Below are positions 52,199 through 61,132 of a stretch of 64,000 nt of DNA, piece by piece. The notes below the pieces were generated by a model. The model saw only the letters and a program-made list of their open reading frames with translations. It was not told where the DNA came from and did no database searches. Made by a program: the position numbers and the translations under genes. The number at the start of each line of letters is the position of its first letter. Position 1 is the stretch's first letter. The DNA lies in NCBI GenBank assembly GCA_038210655.1, contig JBBQWM010000008.1, positions 62,001-126,000 of the forward strand. The letters run 5' to 3'. The DNA comes from 54-19 sp038210655. GTDB lineage: Bacteria; Chloroflexota; Chloroflexia; Chloroheliales; Chloroheliaceae.

Positions 52199-53305
52199 AT
52201 GACTAAAAAATTAGCTACTACCGAGGAAACTACACCAACTGATAGCATGATGGATGCTGAAACTCTTACGGCTATAAAGCCGGTGACTGAACTGGTGGTG
52301 GATGAGCGAGGCACTTTTATCGGTAAACACAGCGAGCGTCTAAAGTTAACTCGCAAGAGCGGGCCGGTGCAAGAGGTTCCACTCGCCACTCTGCGGCAGG
52401 TGCTGATTACGAGCAGTGGGGTGAGCCTGAGCAGTGATGCGGTAGAGGAGTGCGCCCAGCGGGGTATTGCGATCCATTTTTTGGATTACGCCGGACGTGC
52501 TTATGCCAGTCTTTTTTCCGGTCAGCTTACCGGGACGGTCAAGACCAGACGAGCGCAATTGTTGGCCTATACCGACGAGCGCGGTTTATGGTTGGCGAAG
52601 GCTTTTGCCAGTGGGAAAATTCGTAACCAGTTAAATGTGCTGCGTTATATGAGCAAGAACCGGGCAGCTACTAACCCGACCCTCCACGCCGAGGTACGCC
52701 AGGCTACTAGCCAACTTGAGGTGCTATTCGACCAGTTACTCAAGTTGCCGGGTGCTAATGTGGACGCGATACGCGCTCAGCTTTTGAATATGGAGGGCCG
52801 GGCAGCCCAGCTTTATTGGGCGCAATTCAAAAATTTATTGCTGGTGGAAACCGATTGGCCGGGGCGGGAGGGTCAGGGAGCGACCGATCTAGTGAACAGT
52901 TTGCTTAATTACGGCTATGGGGTGCTTTGCACGCGGGTGGAACAAGCCCTGATGCTGGCTGGTCTCGACCCGTTTGCCGGGTTTATTCATACCGACCGAC
53001 CGGGTAAACCGAGCCTGGTCTACGATCTGGTAGAGGAGTTTCGTCAGGCGGTGGTGGATCGGGTGGTAGTTTCTTTGCTCAATCTAAAGGTAGATCTGGC
53101 GCTGGATAGTGAGGGCCGGTTGGATGGGGAGACCCGTAAACTGCTAGTTCGGAAGATTGTCGAGCGCCTTAACGATAGTTCGGAGAAATACGAGAAAAAG
53201 CAGCATACTCTCCAATATATTTTGTACAGCCAGGCCCGGCATATTGCTACTTATGTACGAGGTGATCTGGGCCGTGAGTATGAGGCTTATGTGTGTAGCT
53301 GGTAG
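52199..53305 (+). CDS. cas1: Cas1 integrase
   Basis: A 368-aa protein that, with Cas2, integrates new spacers. The catalytic residues lie in LLNMEGRAAQLYW (Glu), AGFIHTDRPGKPSLVYDLVE (His) and EEFRQAVVDRVV (Glu/Asp). The N-terminal beta domain carries about 25 extra residues (TEETTPTDSMMDAETL). I chose the ATG at 52199; an upstream TTG is unlikely. Confidence 0.95.
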   Translation: MTKKLATTEETTPTDSMMDAETLTAIKPVTELVVDERGTFIGKHSERLKLTRKSGPVQEVPLATLRQVLITSSGVSLSSDAVEECAQRGIAIHFLDYAGRAYASLFSGQLTGTVKTRRAQLLAYTDERGLWLAKAFASGKIRNQLNVLRYMSKNRAATNPTLHAEVRQATSQLEVLFDQLLKLPGANVDAIRAQLLNMEGRAAQLYWAQFKNLLLVETDWPGREGQGATDLVNSLLNYGYGVLCTRVEQALMLAGLDPFAGFIHTDRPGKPSLVYDLVEEFRQAVVDRVVVSLLNLKVDLALDSEGRLDGETRKLLVRKIVERLNDSSEKYEKKQHTLQYILYSQARHIATYVRGDLGREYEAYVCSW

Positions 53306-53318
53306 AAGGAGCTAAGTT

Positions 53319-53618
53319 GTGATTACATTGTTTGTCTATGATATTACGAGCGACCGGATCAGAAACAAGGTAGCTCAGACTTGCCTGGATTTCGGCCTGA
53401 AGCGTATTCAGTATTCGGCTTTCCTGGGCGATCTGACCCTTAACCGTCAGGAAGAACTCTGGTTGAAATGTCGGCGGCGGCTGGGGGAGTCGGCAGGCAA
53501 TCTTCAATTATTTGTCTTAACTCCGCAGGATTTGGCGCGGTCTCGCAAATATGTAAGGTTAGGCCAGTCCCAGGAAGAAGGCCAACCTAAGTTGTTGAAA
53601 GGAGCTACGTCGGTATGA
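53319..53618 (+). CDS. cas2: Cas2
   Basis: A 99-aa ferredoxin-fold protein that bridges two Cas1 dimers. FVYDITSDRIRNKVAQTCLD, FGLKRIQYSAFLGDL and the NLQLFVLTPQDL strand are typical. The start is GTG, preceded by AGAAGGAG. It overlaps cas4 by four bases. Confidence 0.93.
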   Translation: MITLFVYDITSDRIRNKVAQTCLDFGLKRIQYSAFLGDLTLNRQEELWLKCRRRLGESAGNLQLFVLTPQDLARSRKYVRLGQSQEEGQPKLLKGATSV

Positions 53619-54202
53619 CCATACAATTAACCGTTAGCGATCTACGCCAGTACGAATATTGCGCTAGAATTCCGTATTTCACGCATGTGCTAGGAATGCG
53701 GCGTATCCGCCCAACTACCTATAAGATGCAAGAAGGTTTGTTGGAACACGAGCGGGTAGCCGAATTGGAGGAGCGCCGCAGTCTGCGGAGTTATGGTTTA
53801 GACTCCGGTCAGCGCCTTTTTAATGTTAGTCTTTACTCGGCGGCTTTGGGAGTGAATGGTCTGTTGGATATGGTGATCCTGGCAGAGGACGAGGCGATCC
53901 CGGTCGAGTTCAAAAATAGCTTGTACAATCAATTGTGGTCTAATCATCAGATGCAACTGGCCGCCTACGCCTTGCTGATCGAAGAACGCTGGCAGCTACC
54001 GGTCAACCGGGCTTTCGTTCATTTTATCCCGACCAAACAGTCGAGCGAGCTTATTCTCTCGGAGGTTGTTAAAGCCAAACTGCGGCAGAGATTAAGCGAT
54101 CTTCAAACGATGATCGAGCGAGAGTATTTGCCGGAAGCTACTACGGCAAGGGGGCGTTGCACGGATTGTGAATTTCGCAATTTTTGTCCAGACATCTGGT
54201 AA
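53615..54202 (+). CDS. cas4: Cas4 exonuclease
   Basis: A 195-aa RecB-like nuclease that trims prespacers and selects the PAM. The iron-sulfur cysteines are in RQYEYCARIPYF and GRCTDCEFRNFC. The nuclease core has LDMVILAEDEAIPVEFKN (catalytic Asp and Glu/Lys) and HQMQLAAYALLIEE (QxxxY). It overlaps cas2 and ends the adaptation group. Confidence 0.93.
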   Translation: MTIQLTVSDLRQYEYCARIPYFTHVLGMRRIRPTTYKMQEGLLEHERVAELEERRSLRSYGLDSGQRLFNVSLYSAALGVNGLLDMVILAEDEAIPVEFKNSLYNQLWSNHQMQLAAYALLIEERWQLPVNRAFVHFIPTKQSSELILSEVVKAKLRQRLSDLQTMIEREYLPEATTARGRCTDCEFRNFCPDIW

Positions 54203-54515
54203 AAATAATTTAGTATGATATACTGTAGTTGGGTGCAGATTGGCTCTCAGAAGACCCCTTTCGCAAACCCCCCTGTCTTAGTCTCTTTGGAGGCCATTTC
54301 AGAAGGTTTGAGAGCCAGATTTAGACGGTTTTGAGCTTAGAAAACTTTCGCAAACCTCCTGCGTGGGGCTTGCAAAAAAAGGTTTGCGAAAATCAGGTCA
54401 AAAAGCTTCAAAAAAGTCTTTAAGGAGTAAGATTTTGAACCCGCCAGAAGCTCTACAAGCCTCGATTAGCCCGTTAGAGGTAAAAATGTAGCTCAGGGGG
54501 TTTGCAACCTACTCG
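54203..54515 (+). promoter_or_regulatory. CRISPR leader
   Basis: The 313-bp region between cas4 and the first repeat has no gene. TGATATACT (54216-54224) is an extended -10 element of the same type as at 46905 and 46969. TTTCGCAAACC occurs at about 54262 and 54344 and inverted at about 54381 (GGTTTGCGAAA), the latter two able to form a hairpin; a related TTTGCAACC lies close to the first repeat. GGCTCTCA and TGAGAGCC form another inverted pair. These are candidate integration-factor or regulator sites. Confidence 0.6.
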
Positions 54516-56531
54516 GTCGCACCACAATTGCCCCGTTGAAGGGGACTGAAACCAGGTCTAACATTGCCTATCAGCCGGAACCACAACAGTCGCACCACAA
54601 TTGCCCCGTTGAAGGGGACTGAAACCAAGATCACCGGCGCGAAGCGCAGCGGCCAACGCCGTCGCACCACAATTGCCCCGTTGAAGGGGACTGAAACCGC
54701 TCACATCCCTTCGGGCGTGATCGCCGAGTTTAGTCGCACCACAATTGCCCCGTTGAAGGGGACTGAAACCTTCCCCCTCTTCGCTATCCGCTACTAACGA
54801 CGGCGTCGCACCACAATTGCCCCGTTGAAGGGGACTGAAACTAAGTTGTGTTATTTTGGTTTTAATTGGTCTGGCTCGTCGCACCACAATTGCCCCGTTG
54901 AAGGGGACTGAAACCAAACACTGGTCAATCAGCCCGGCTATCTCGCCTTGGGTCGCACCACAATTGCCCCGTTGAAGGGGACTGAAACATTTACTAGCGG
55001 CTGCTACAACTTCCGGGCTGTAGTTGTCGCACCACAATTGCCCCGTTGAAGGGGACTGAAACAGGTCAGACTTAACAAATACGATGCAGGCGTATTCACT
55101 GTCGCACCACAATTGCCCCGTTGAAGGGGACTGAAACCGTGGCAAGCGGCTTGCCGTCTGGCCCTACGTCCTGGTCGCACCACAATTGCCCCGTTGAAGG
55201 GGACTGAAACCAGGTTCAGCCAGCTAACCCCCACGTTCCTACAAAAGTCGCACCACAATTGCCCCGTTGAAGGGGACTGAAACCTTGCACCGCCGCTTTA
55301 CCTAGATAAATCGGGATGTAGTCGCACCACAATTGCCCCGTTGAAGGGGACTGAAACGACATAACCAGTTGATGATATAATTAAAGTGGGCTTAGTCGCA
55401 CCACAATTGCCCCGTTGAAGGGGACTGAAACCTTTGCATCCTTACGGGGAGTCGTTTTCTCTTCCAGTCGCACCACAATTGCCCCGTTGAAGGGGACTGA
55501 AACATTTTTTTAACTATCATTATTCCGTATATCCAATACGGTCGCACCACAATTGCCCCGTTGAAGGGGACTGAAACGGATTATGCGAGCATGCCTGACG
55601 CGCAAAAGAAGGCGTCGCACCACAATTGCCCCGTTGAAGGGGACTGAAACTGCCTTGCCAGCTTTCCGGCAGCGTTCCACACGGGCCAGTCGCACCACAA
55701 TTGCCCCGTTGAAGGGGACTGAAACTCGCGGGTGGCGCGGCTGACAGCCGGTAGCATATAGGTCGCACCACAATTGCCCCGTTGAAGGGGACTGAAACGT
55801 TTTTAACAGTGCGCTGTACCCGTCCTCGGAATTCGTCGCACCACAATTGCCCCGTTGAAGGGGACTGAAACTTATGTTATCAGCTTCGGCTTTAATCCGG
55901 CTATAAGGTCGCACCACAATTGCCCCGTTGAAGGGGACTGAAACTCTAAAGCGAGCTTAGCAATACACGGGTTGCAAATGTCGCACCACAATTGCCCCGT
56001 TGAAGGGGACTGAAACTATCCCTATCGCCTATAATTATTTTTTGTTCTTTTCGTCGCACCACAATTGCCCCGTTGAAGGGGACTGAAACACTCTGAAAAA
56101 GGTTTCTTGATCTTCTGTGTCGAAAGTCGCACCACAATTGCCCCGTTGAAGGGGACTGAAACATTTACTTCTACATCGGTAAAGTCGGCACCTGTTAAGT
56201 CGCACCACAATTGCCCCGTTGAAGGGGACTGAAACAATGCCCTTTTCATTCTGATCAGAATTGGCAAGATCAAGTCGCACCACAATTGCCCCGTTGAAGG
56301 GGACTGAAACATGCAAGTGTGCGGTCAGCCAGTAGCTCCCAAAGCTGTCGCACCACAATTGCCCCGTTGAAGGGGACTGAAACGAGACTTACGACTATTT
56401 AAATGGTGCTGAATCTATTTGTCGCACCACAATTGCCCCGTTGAAGGGGACTGAAACCTCTGCCAGGGCGGTCGGAACGATATAACCAACCTGCGTCGCA
56501 CCACAATTGCCCCGTTGAAGGGGACTGAAAC
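54516..56531 (+). CRISPR. CRISPR array, 28 repeats and 27 spacers
   Basis: I count 28 copies of a 37-base repeat that starts GTCGCACCACAATTGCCCCG and ends GAAGGGGACTGAAAC. They appear identical, including the last at 56495-56531. The 27 spacers are 35-38 bases long. CCCC/GGGG arms make the Cas6 hairpin. The ACTGAAAC end, the upstream cas genes and the leader place transcription on the + strand. Identical repeats with no decayed terminal copy suggest recent activity. No spacer visibly matches this window. Confidence 0.97.
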
Positions 56532-56635
56532 TTGAGGGGGGTTTAGCGGGGAACTGGCCGGAGAAGCTTTACCCAACCAGTACGAGGCTTATCACAACCT
56601 GACGAACAAATTTATCACCTAGCTAAAACAAACAG

Positions 56636-56670
56636 ATTGCCCCTAGAAGAGCACGCCTTCTAGGGGCAAT
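56636..56670. terminator. Hairpin downstream of the CRISPR array
   Basis: ATTGCCCCTAGAAG pairs perfectly with CTTCTAGGGGCAAT around a seven-base loop, about 105 bases after the last repeat. It probably ends the array transcript. Confidence 0.65.
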
Positions 56671-56698
56671 GATTTATGACTTGCTAACCTGCATAGAC

Positions 56699-56740
56699 AA
56701 CCCAACCCAGGATGTAGGCTACTACGCCTGGGCTTGGGTT
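56699..56740 (-). terminator. Hairpin after the membrane hydrolase gene
   Basis: AACCCAACCCAGG pairs with CCTGGGCTTGGGTT except for one bulged base. It lies 16 bases past the stop of the minus-strand hydrolase gene and likely ends its transcript. Confidence 0.6.
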
Positions 56741-56755
56741 AAATTAACGACAAGG

Positions 56756-58609
56756 TTAGAGCGCGAACTGAGTAGCGGTTCCCGCCACAATTATCCAGGT
56801 GATCAGAATAGCGTTCATGAAAGCACCTACATAGATATGGCCGGTCTTGCGGTAGAAATAGGTTGCGATCAAGGCTACAACCGACATCAGTGGTACAAAC
56901 TGGAAGGCCACAATGCTCAGAAGCGCTTCCGCCGAGAGAGTTAAGGTTCCACCGGTCAAAAGCGGGATATATTGGAACAGGATCAGAAGGACAAACCCGC
57001 TCACCAGTAGCCCTATATTTACCAGCATGGCCCGGCGCAGGCTGGGCATGCTCTCAAAGCGCATCTGACCCTGTAGCACCATACTGAGTACCAAAAAGAA
57101 GAAGGTGAAAGGCAGCAAATAGGTCAGGAAAATCCGGAACTGCAAACTGCTCATTAATTTGACCGCCAGCACCCAGATTCTGAAATCGGTCTTGAAGGCC
57201 CAGTCCGAGAAAGCCAGCAACAAATAAGCGCCCGCCATAATGGTGGTAGCCAGCAGGGCCGATTTACCGATTTTGGCCCACATCGTGCGCTGGCTCGACC
57301 AAGTCAGGCCGTAATTGGCAAAACTCGCCCCGGCCCGGCGGTTGATAAAGAAGTGCCAGAGCAAGAATAGGCCGAGGCTGATTAGGCCGTTCAGCACGGC
57401 CCAGGTCATAATGCCGTTGGTGATGGACTGCGGCCACCAGGCCGTTGGCTTCAGATTATCGTCGCTCCAGTGCTGGAACCAGAAATAGGTAATGGTCGGG
57501 ATCGCGATCATAAGAGCTGCGCCAAGCCACCAGCCCCAGCCAGTCAAACCTTTCCAGACCGGTTGCGGCTCGCGCAAGTCTTTGAAGAAAGGCGTGCGGA
57601 GCAAAAGCGCTCCCGCCGGGAACAGGAAAAGCATCATCCCAACCAGCGCGACCAGCGTGCCGAACTCCTTCCAGTACCAGATTTGGTCGGAGGTTGCCAG
57701 CGGTTTGCCGCCCTGCAAGGTCAGGCCCATCCATTCCATAGCATTGCCGATAGCGTCCGACGAGATATGGTCTTGCGGGTGGGTGGTGCTGGGCTGATAA
57801 AGTTTGCGGGCGGTGCCGTCGGCCACCGAACCGTAGAGCTTGCCAACCTCTACCGTATCGGTGGTGTTAAAAAGGGTTTGGAGTTTTTTGGTTTTAACAA
57901 TATCAGCCGCTATCGCCGAACCCCACATCAATTGCGAAAATTCGTCGTATTTGCTGTATACCAAGCCCAAATTTCGCGGGAAAGTAGGCGTACCTTCCGG
58001 CGCACCGAACGTACCGGTCGAAGAGCCTTCCAGCACAATAGCCTTGTAATCGTCCTTGAAAACTCCCGCCGCGACCCCCACAGCCCAGCCACCCATCGAA
58101 TGGCCTTCCAGCCCGATATTCTTGGTATCTACGATGTCCAGCGAACGCAGATATTTTAAGCCATCTGGCCCGCCAAACCCATTGCCAAAAGCGGGCGGGT
58201 CGGAATAGCCGTGTCCGGTCTGGTCGAGGGCCAGCACTACATAGCCGCGCCGGGCGAACTCGATAGCAAAGCCATCCTGGGTTTCGCGCGAGTTAATATA
58301 GCCGTGGATCGCCAGAATGCCGGGAGCAGGCTTTTTGTTGGTAACACCGTTTGGGATATAAAGCAAAGCGCTCATCTGGGTGCCGTTGCTGCCCATAAAG
58401 CGCACATCCTTGATTTTCACGTTGCCGAAATCGGTTTGGGTCCCCCAGGCCAGCAAGCCGCCCAAAAATACCAGCGCCAGCGCTATCCCCATCAAATACC
58501 ATAGTACCCTGGAAGGCCCCTCACTCAGCACTGCCACCACTCTTACATCTGGCTGGCTGGCTTCCGGCTCATGCCCAATTGGGCGTTCTACCTCTCGCTT
58601 GGTTGCCAT
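56756..58609 (-). CDS. Membrane alpha/beta hydrolase
   Basis: A 617-aa protein. One N-terminal helix (LWYLMGIALALVFLGGLLAW) is followed by an extracytoplasmic alpha/beta hydrolase domain: AIHGYINSRETQDGFAIEFA, LALDQTGHGYSDP and the nucleophile elbow LEGHSMGGWAVGVA. About eight further membrane helices form the C-terminal half. The combination suggests an ester- or lipid-processing membrane enzyme; the substrate is unknown. I start at the ATG at 58609 because AAGGAGCGAT precedes it. A TetR gene lies divergently upstream. Confidence 0.8.
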   Translation of the reverse strand: MATKREVERPIGHEPEASQPDVRVVAVLSEGPSRVLWYLMGIALALVFLGGLLAWGTQTDFGNVKIKDVRFMGSNGTQMSALLYIPNGVTNKKPAPGILAIHGYINSRETQDGFAIEFARRGYVVLALDQTGHGYSDPPAFGNGFGGPDGLKYLRSLDIVDTKNIGLEGHSMGGWAVGVAAGVFKDDYKAIVLEGSSTGTFGAPEGTPTFPRNLGLVYSKYDEFSQLMWGSAIAADIVKTKKLQTLFNTTDTVEVGKLYGSVADGTARKLYQPSTTHPQDHISSDAIGNAMEWMGLTLQGGKPLATSDQIWYWKEFGTLVALVGMMLFLFPAGALLLRTPFFKDLREPQPVWKGLTGWGWWLGAALMIAIPTITYFWFQHWSDDNLKPTAWWPQSITNGIMTWAVLNGLISLGLFLLWHFFINRRAGASFANYGLTWSSQRTMWAKIGKSALLATTIMAGAYLLLAFSDWAFKTDFRIWVLAVKLMSSLQFRIFLTYLLPFTFFFLVLSMVLQGQMRFESMPSLRRAMLVNIGLLVSGFVLLILFQYIPLLTGGTLTLSAEALLSIVAFQFVPLMSVVALIATYFYRKTGHIYVGAFMNAILITWIIVAGTATQFAL

Positions 58610-58823
58610 ATCGCTCCTTAACTCCTTTGTTTTCAGTCGCCGTGCCAAGCGCCACCTTAAACTTTACCGCAATTTTCGATCAGAATAAAGCCGGTAAAGT
58701 AAAATACCAGCAACACTTGCCAGACAAAGTTTTCAACCTCGAAAACCTGCCCAGGATTTCTTTTCAAAAACGCCAGGCAGTCCAACTTTTTGATTCAGGG
58801 TTACGAAACAGGAATGTTTAATG

Positions 58824-58878
58824 TATAATATAAGAGTAAAAGCTCATATTGTCAAGGTTTTCGAGCTAATGCTCATAT
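58824..58878 (+). promoter_or_regulatory. Divergent promoter and candidate TetR operator
   Basis: TATAAT at 58824-58829 is a -10 box for the TetR gene. Downstream, GCTCATAT occurs twice as a direct repeat (58842-58849 and 58871-58878), the second following GAGCTAAT to give GAGC/GCTC symmetry. These are plausible operator sites for autoregulation. Confidence 0.35.
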
Positions 58879-58915
58879 AACTCAGGTTGATTAAAAACTA
58901 ATGAGGTAAGGAATT

Positions 58916-59557
58916 TTGACTATCTCGGATTCAATCGCCAATTCACCGGTTATGCGGGTGCAACCCCAACGCACCAGGGGCCACCAGCGCGTAAAAACTA
59001 TTCTGGATACCGCCGAAACTCTCTTTTTGGAAAAAGGCTACGAAGCGGTTACTACCAACGAAATCGCCAACCGAGCCAGCACCTCAATCGGCTCGCTCTA
59101 CCAGTTCTTCCCCAACAAAGAAGCGATCTTGCAGGCCATTGTGGAGCGCTACCGCATTGAACTACGCGAGATGTACGATAGTCGTTTTACGCTCGAAACT
59201 CTCCGACTCCCTTTACCCCAACTAATAGACTTGTTGATAGATTCCCTGGTCGAATTCTCCCGCTCTCACCAGAGTTCGATTATCGTTATGATGCACGTCC
59301 AACCCGGCGAGAAATTTATCCCGCCCATTCAAGACCTGCGAGAAGACTGGATCGCCCGGTTGGAAGCGATCATCGAAACGCACCGGCCCGACTTAAACCC
59401 AACCGACCGCAAATTATGCGCGACCTGCGGGTTGAGCAGCGCCAACGCCCTTTTTTCCCTGGCAATGCAATCCAACCAGGCCGGAAACCGGGTCTTTGGC
59501 CGCAAAGTAGTCGAGCAGGTCAAAAAGGTTTTAACCGCTTATTTTAGCTCGATTTAA
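58916..59557 (+). CDS. TetR-family transcription regulator
   Basis: A 213-aa repressor. The N-terminal HTH is GHQRVKTILDTAETLFLEKG followed by TTNEIANRASTSIGSLYQFF and PNKEAI. The C-terminal ligand domain is of the common short TetR type. The likely start is TTG at 58916, preceded by AAGGAA; an in-frame ATG lies at 58952. It is divergent from the membrane hydrolase gene, its probable target. Confidence 0.88.
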   Translation: MTISDSIANSPVMRVQPQRTRGHQRVKTILDTAETLFLEKGYEAVTTNEIANRASTSIGSLYQFFPNKEAILQAIVERYRIELREMYDSRFTLETLRLPLPQLIDLLIDSLVEFSRSHQSSIIVMMHVQPGEKFIPPIQDLREDWIARLEAIIETHRPDLNPTDRKLCATCGLSSANALFSLAMQSNQAGNRVFGRKVVEQVKKVLTAYFSSI

Positions 59558-59744
59558 CCCAGCAATTGAAATGGTTTTCCACCGCGAACCTCTGTTGGAC
59601 CTGCCAAACACCTGGAACGAGGGCAGCAAAGGTTTCTTGTTCAGGTGTGGTATGCTTTAAGCGCATATGATCGTTAAAAAAGGGGCATGGCAGGGACAGC
59701 AACCTTGCGCCGGTAGATCAGGCGCAGCTTAAACAAATGGATTA

Positions 59745-59767
59745 GGCCTGGAAATTAGGTCCAGGCC
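59745..59767 (-). terminator. Hairpin after tldE
   Basis: GGCCTGG and CCAGGCC form a 7-bp stem 12 bases beyond the stop of the minus-strand TldE gene. No strong T tract follows. The other bases of 59558-59779 hold nothing recognisable. Confidence 0.45.
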
Positions 59768-59779
59768 AATCTGAAAATA

Positions 59780-61132
59780 CTAGGACTCGACCACCACCTG
59801 ACAGGTCATCTCCAGGGCCGGGTTATCCTCGTAAGGGTCCCAGCCAAAGCGAGTGCGGGGGTCGTTGATGTTGTCGAAGAAGTTGCCGTTGAGCGTAACT
59901 TTTACGCGGCCTTTAAGTTCGCCGTTCTCGATCACCAAACAACGTGGGGCCGAAACCGAATAGCGCCCACTGGTGCTATCCTGAGTGTGCATGCCCAGCA
60001 CCGAATAAACCAGCAAGCCTTTATCGACGCTTTTTACCAACTCGTCCATACTCTGACGTACCCCGCCATCGTCCAATTCGGTGTACAACCCACCACCGAG
60101 CGTCGCCGGAAAGCCGGTAATCCCAGCATATTTCAAATTGAGGGCCGGAGCAATCAAACGGCCCTTTTCGATTAACGCACAGCGCCCGCCCGGAATACCC
60201 TCGCCGGTCGAACGGCTGGCACTACCCTCAAAGGGTCGCGTACCGTCGATCACTAGCGAAATGTCGGAACGGATCACCTGCTTATGCTCCTTAAAATCGT
60301 CCAGCGAGTAGGCCGCCTGACGGTTTGCCACGCTGCTCCCGGCCAGATTGCCGCTGATATACTGCCCCACAAACGACCCTGCCAACCCAGTATCCAACAC
60401 TACCCGATTGCCGGTCGGGTCAGCCCTAAAAGTACCGTCCTGTTTAAGCCGAATAGTCGTCTCGCGCACGTCCTTTAGGATACGGTCAAGTTCTTCTTCG
60501 GGGGCCATTTTGAGCTTGCCGTAGCCATTGCCGTAAAGCCGGTCGGCAGAAAAAGAATAACCAAAGCCGGTGCTGGGATAGGACAAGTCCAGTCCTTTGG
60601 AATTACGCAAATAACGAACGCTACTCGACGCGCTACTCCCGGCATCCAAAAACTCGATGTCACCCTTGCCGAGCAACTCGTCATAGCCGGTCTTTAGAAT
60701 TTTAAAGAGCAGTTCGGTATCACCGCGTACCAGCGTCTCGATCTGGGGGTCGTACATCTCGACTTCGGGGTAAGCTGGGTCGGGCGGGCGGATGTCAGGG
60801 GCGCGGTCGTCCGAATAGGCACTGGCCCGCCATTCGCGCAGCCGTTCCTCAAACTCAGGGATAGTTAGACGGTCAACCCAGGCATTAGAACGTTTCTCGT
60901 CCTCCCAAATCAAGTAGAGGTCTCCACCCAAACTATCGCGGGCAGTGGCGGGGCCGTAGACGCTACCGAGCTTGTTATTGACAATAGAAATCGAGACGGC
61001 CCGTCGGTAGGCCAGGTCGTAACGCCAGCCGCGCAATTTTGGCAAATCGGCCCACCCACCCTGCTCGGCTTTTTGCAGCAGGGCGGTCAATTGATCGGCG
61101 TAGTCGTGGCCTTCCATTTTTAGCTGGCTCAT
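59780..61132 (-). CDS. tldE: TldE/PmbA-like subunit
   Basis: A 450-aa member of the TldD/PmbA family that lacks the HExxxH zinc motif, hence the TldE-type partner. The C-terminal domain includes GGRCALIEKGRLIAPALNLK and GGLYTELDDGGVRQSMDELV. The ATG overlaps the TldD stop (TAATG), so the two are translationally coupled. TldD/TldE heterodimers cleave unfolded peptides and mature some peptide natural products and antitoxins. Confidence 0.8.
   Translation of the reverse strand: MSQLKMEGHDYADQLTALLQKAEQGGWADLPKLRGWRYDLAYRRAVSISIVNNKLGSVYGPATARDSLGGDLYLIWEDEKRSNAWVDRLTIPEFEERLREWRASAYSDDRAPDIRPPDPAYPEVEMYDPQIETLVRGDTELLFKILKTGYDELLGKGDIEFLDAGSSASSSVRYLRNSKGLDLSYPSTGFGYSFSADRLYGNGYGKLKMAPEEELDRILKDVRETTIRLKQDGTFRADPTGNRVVLDTGLAGSFVGQYISGNLAGSSVANRQAAYSLDDFKEHKQVIRSDISLVIDGTRPFEGSASRSTGEGIPGGRCALIEKGRLIAPALNLKYAGITGFPATLGGGLYTELDDGGVRQSMDELVKSVDKGLLVYSVLGMHTQDSTSGRYSVSAPRCLVIENGELKGRVKVTLNGNFFDNINDPRTRFGWDPYEDNPALEMTCQVVVES

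Noticed and set aside
54558..56358. Several long ORFs inside the CRISPR array with a repeated FSPLQRGNCGAT-like peptide
   Set aside because: They are translations of the 37-base repeat and change frame with spacer length; no coding role.
54516..56531. Self-targeting spacers
   Set aside because: By eye none of the 27 spacers matches another place in this window. The rest of the genome cannot be checked.
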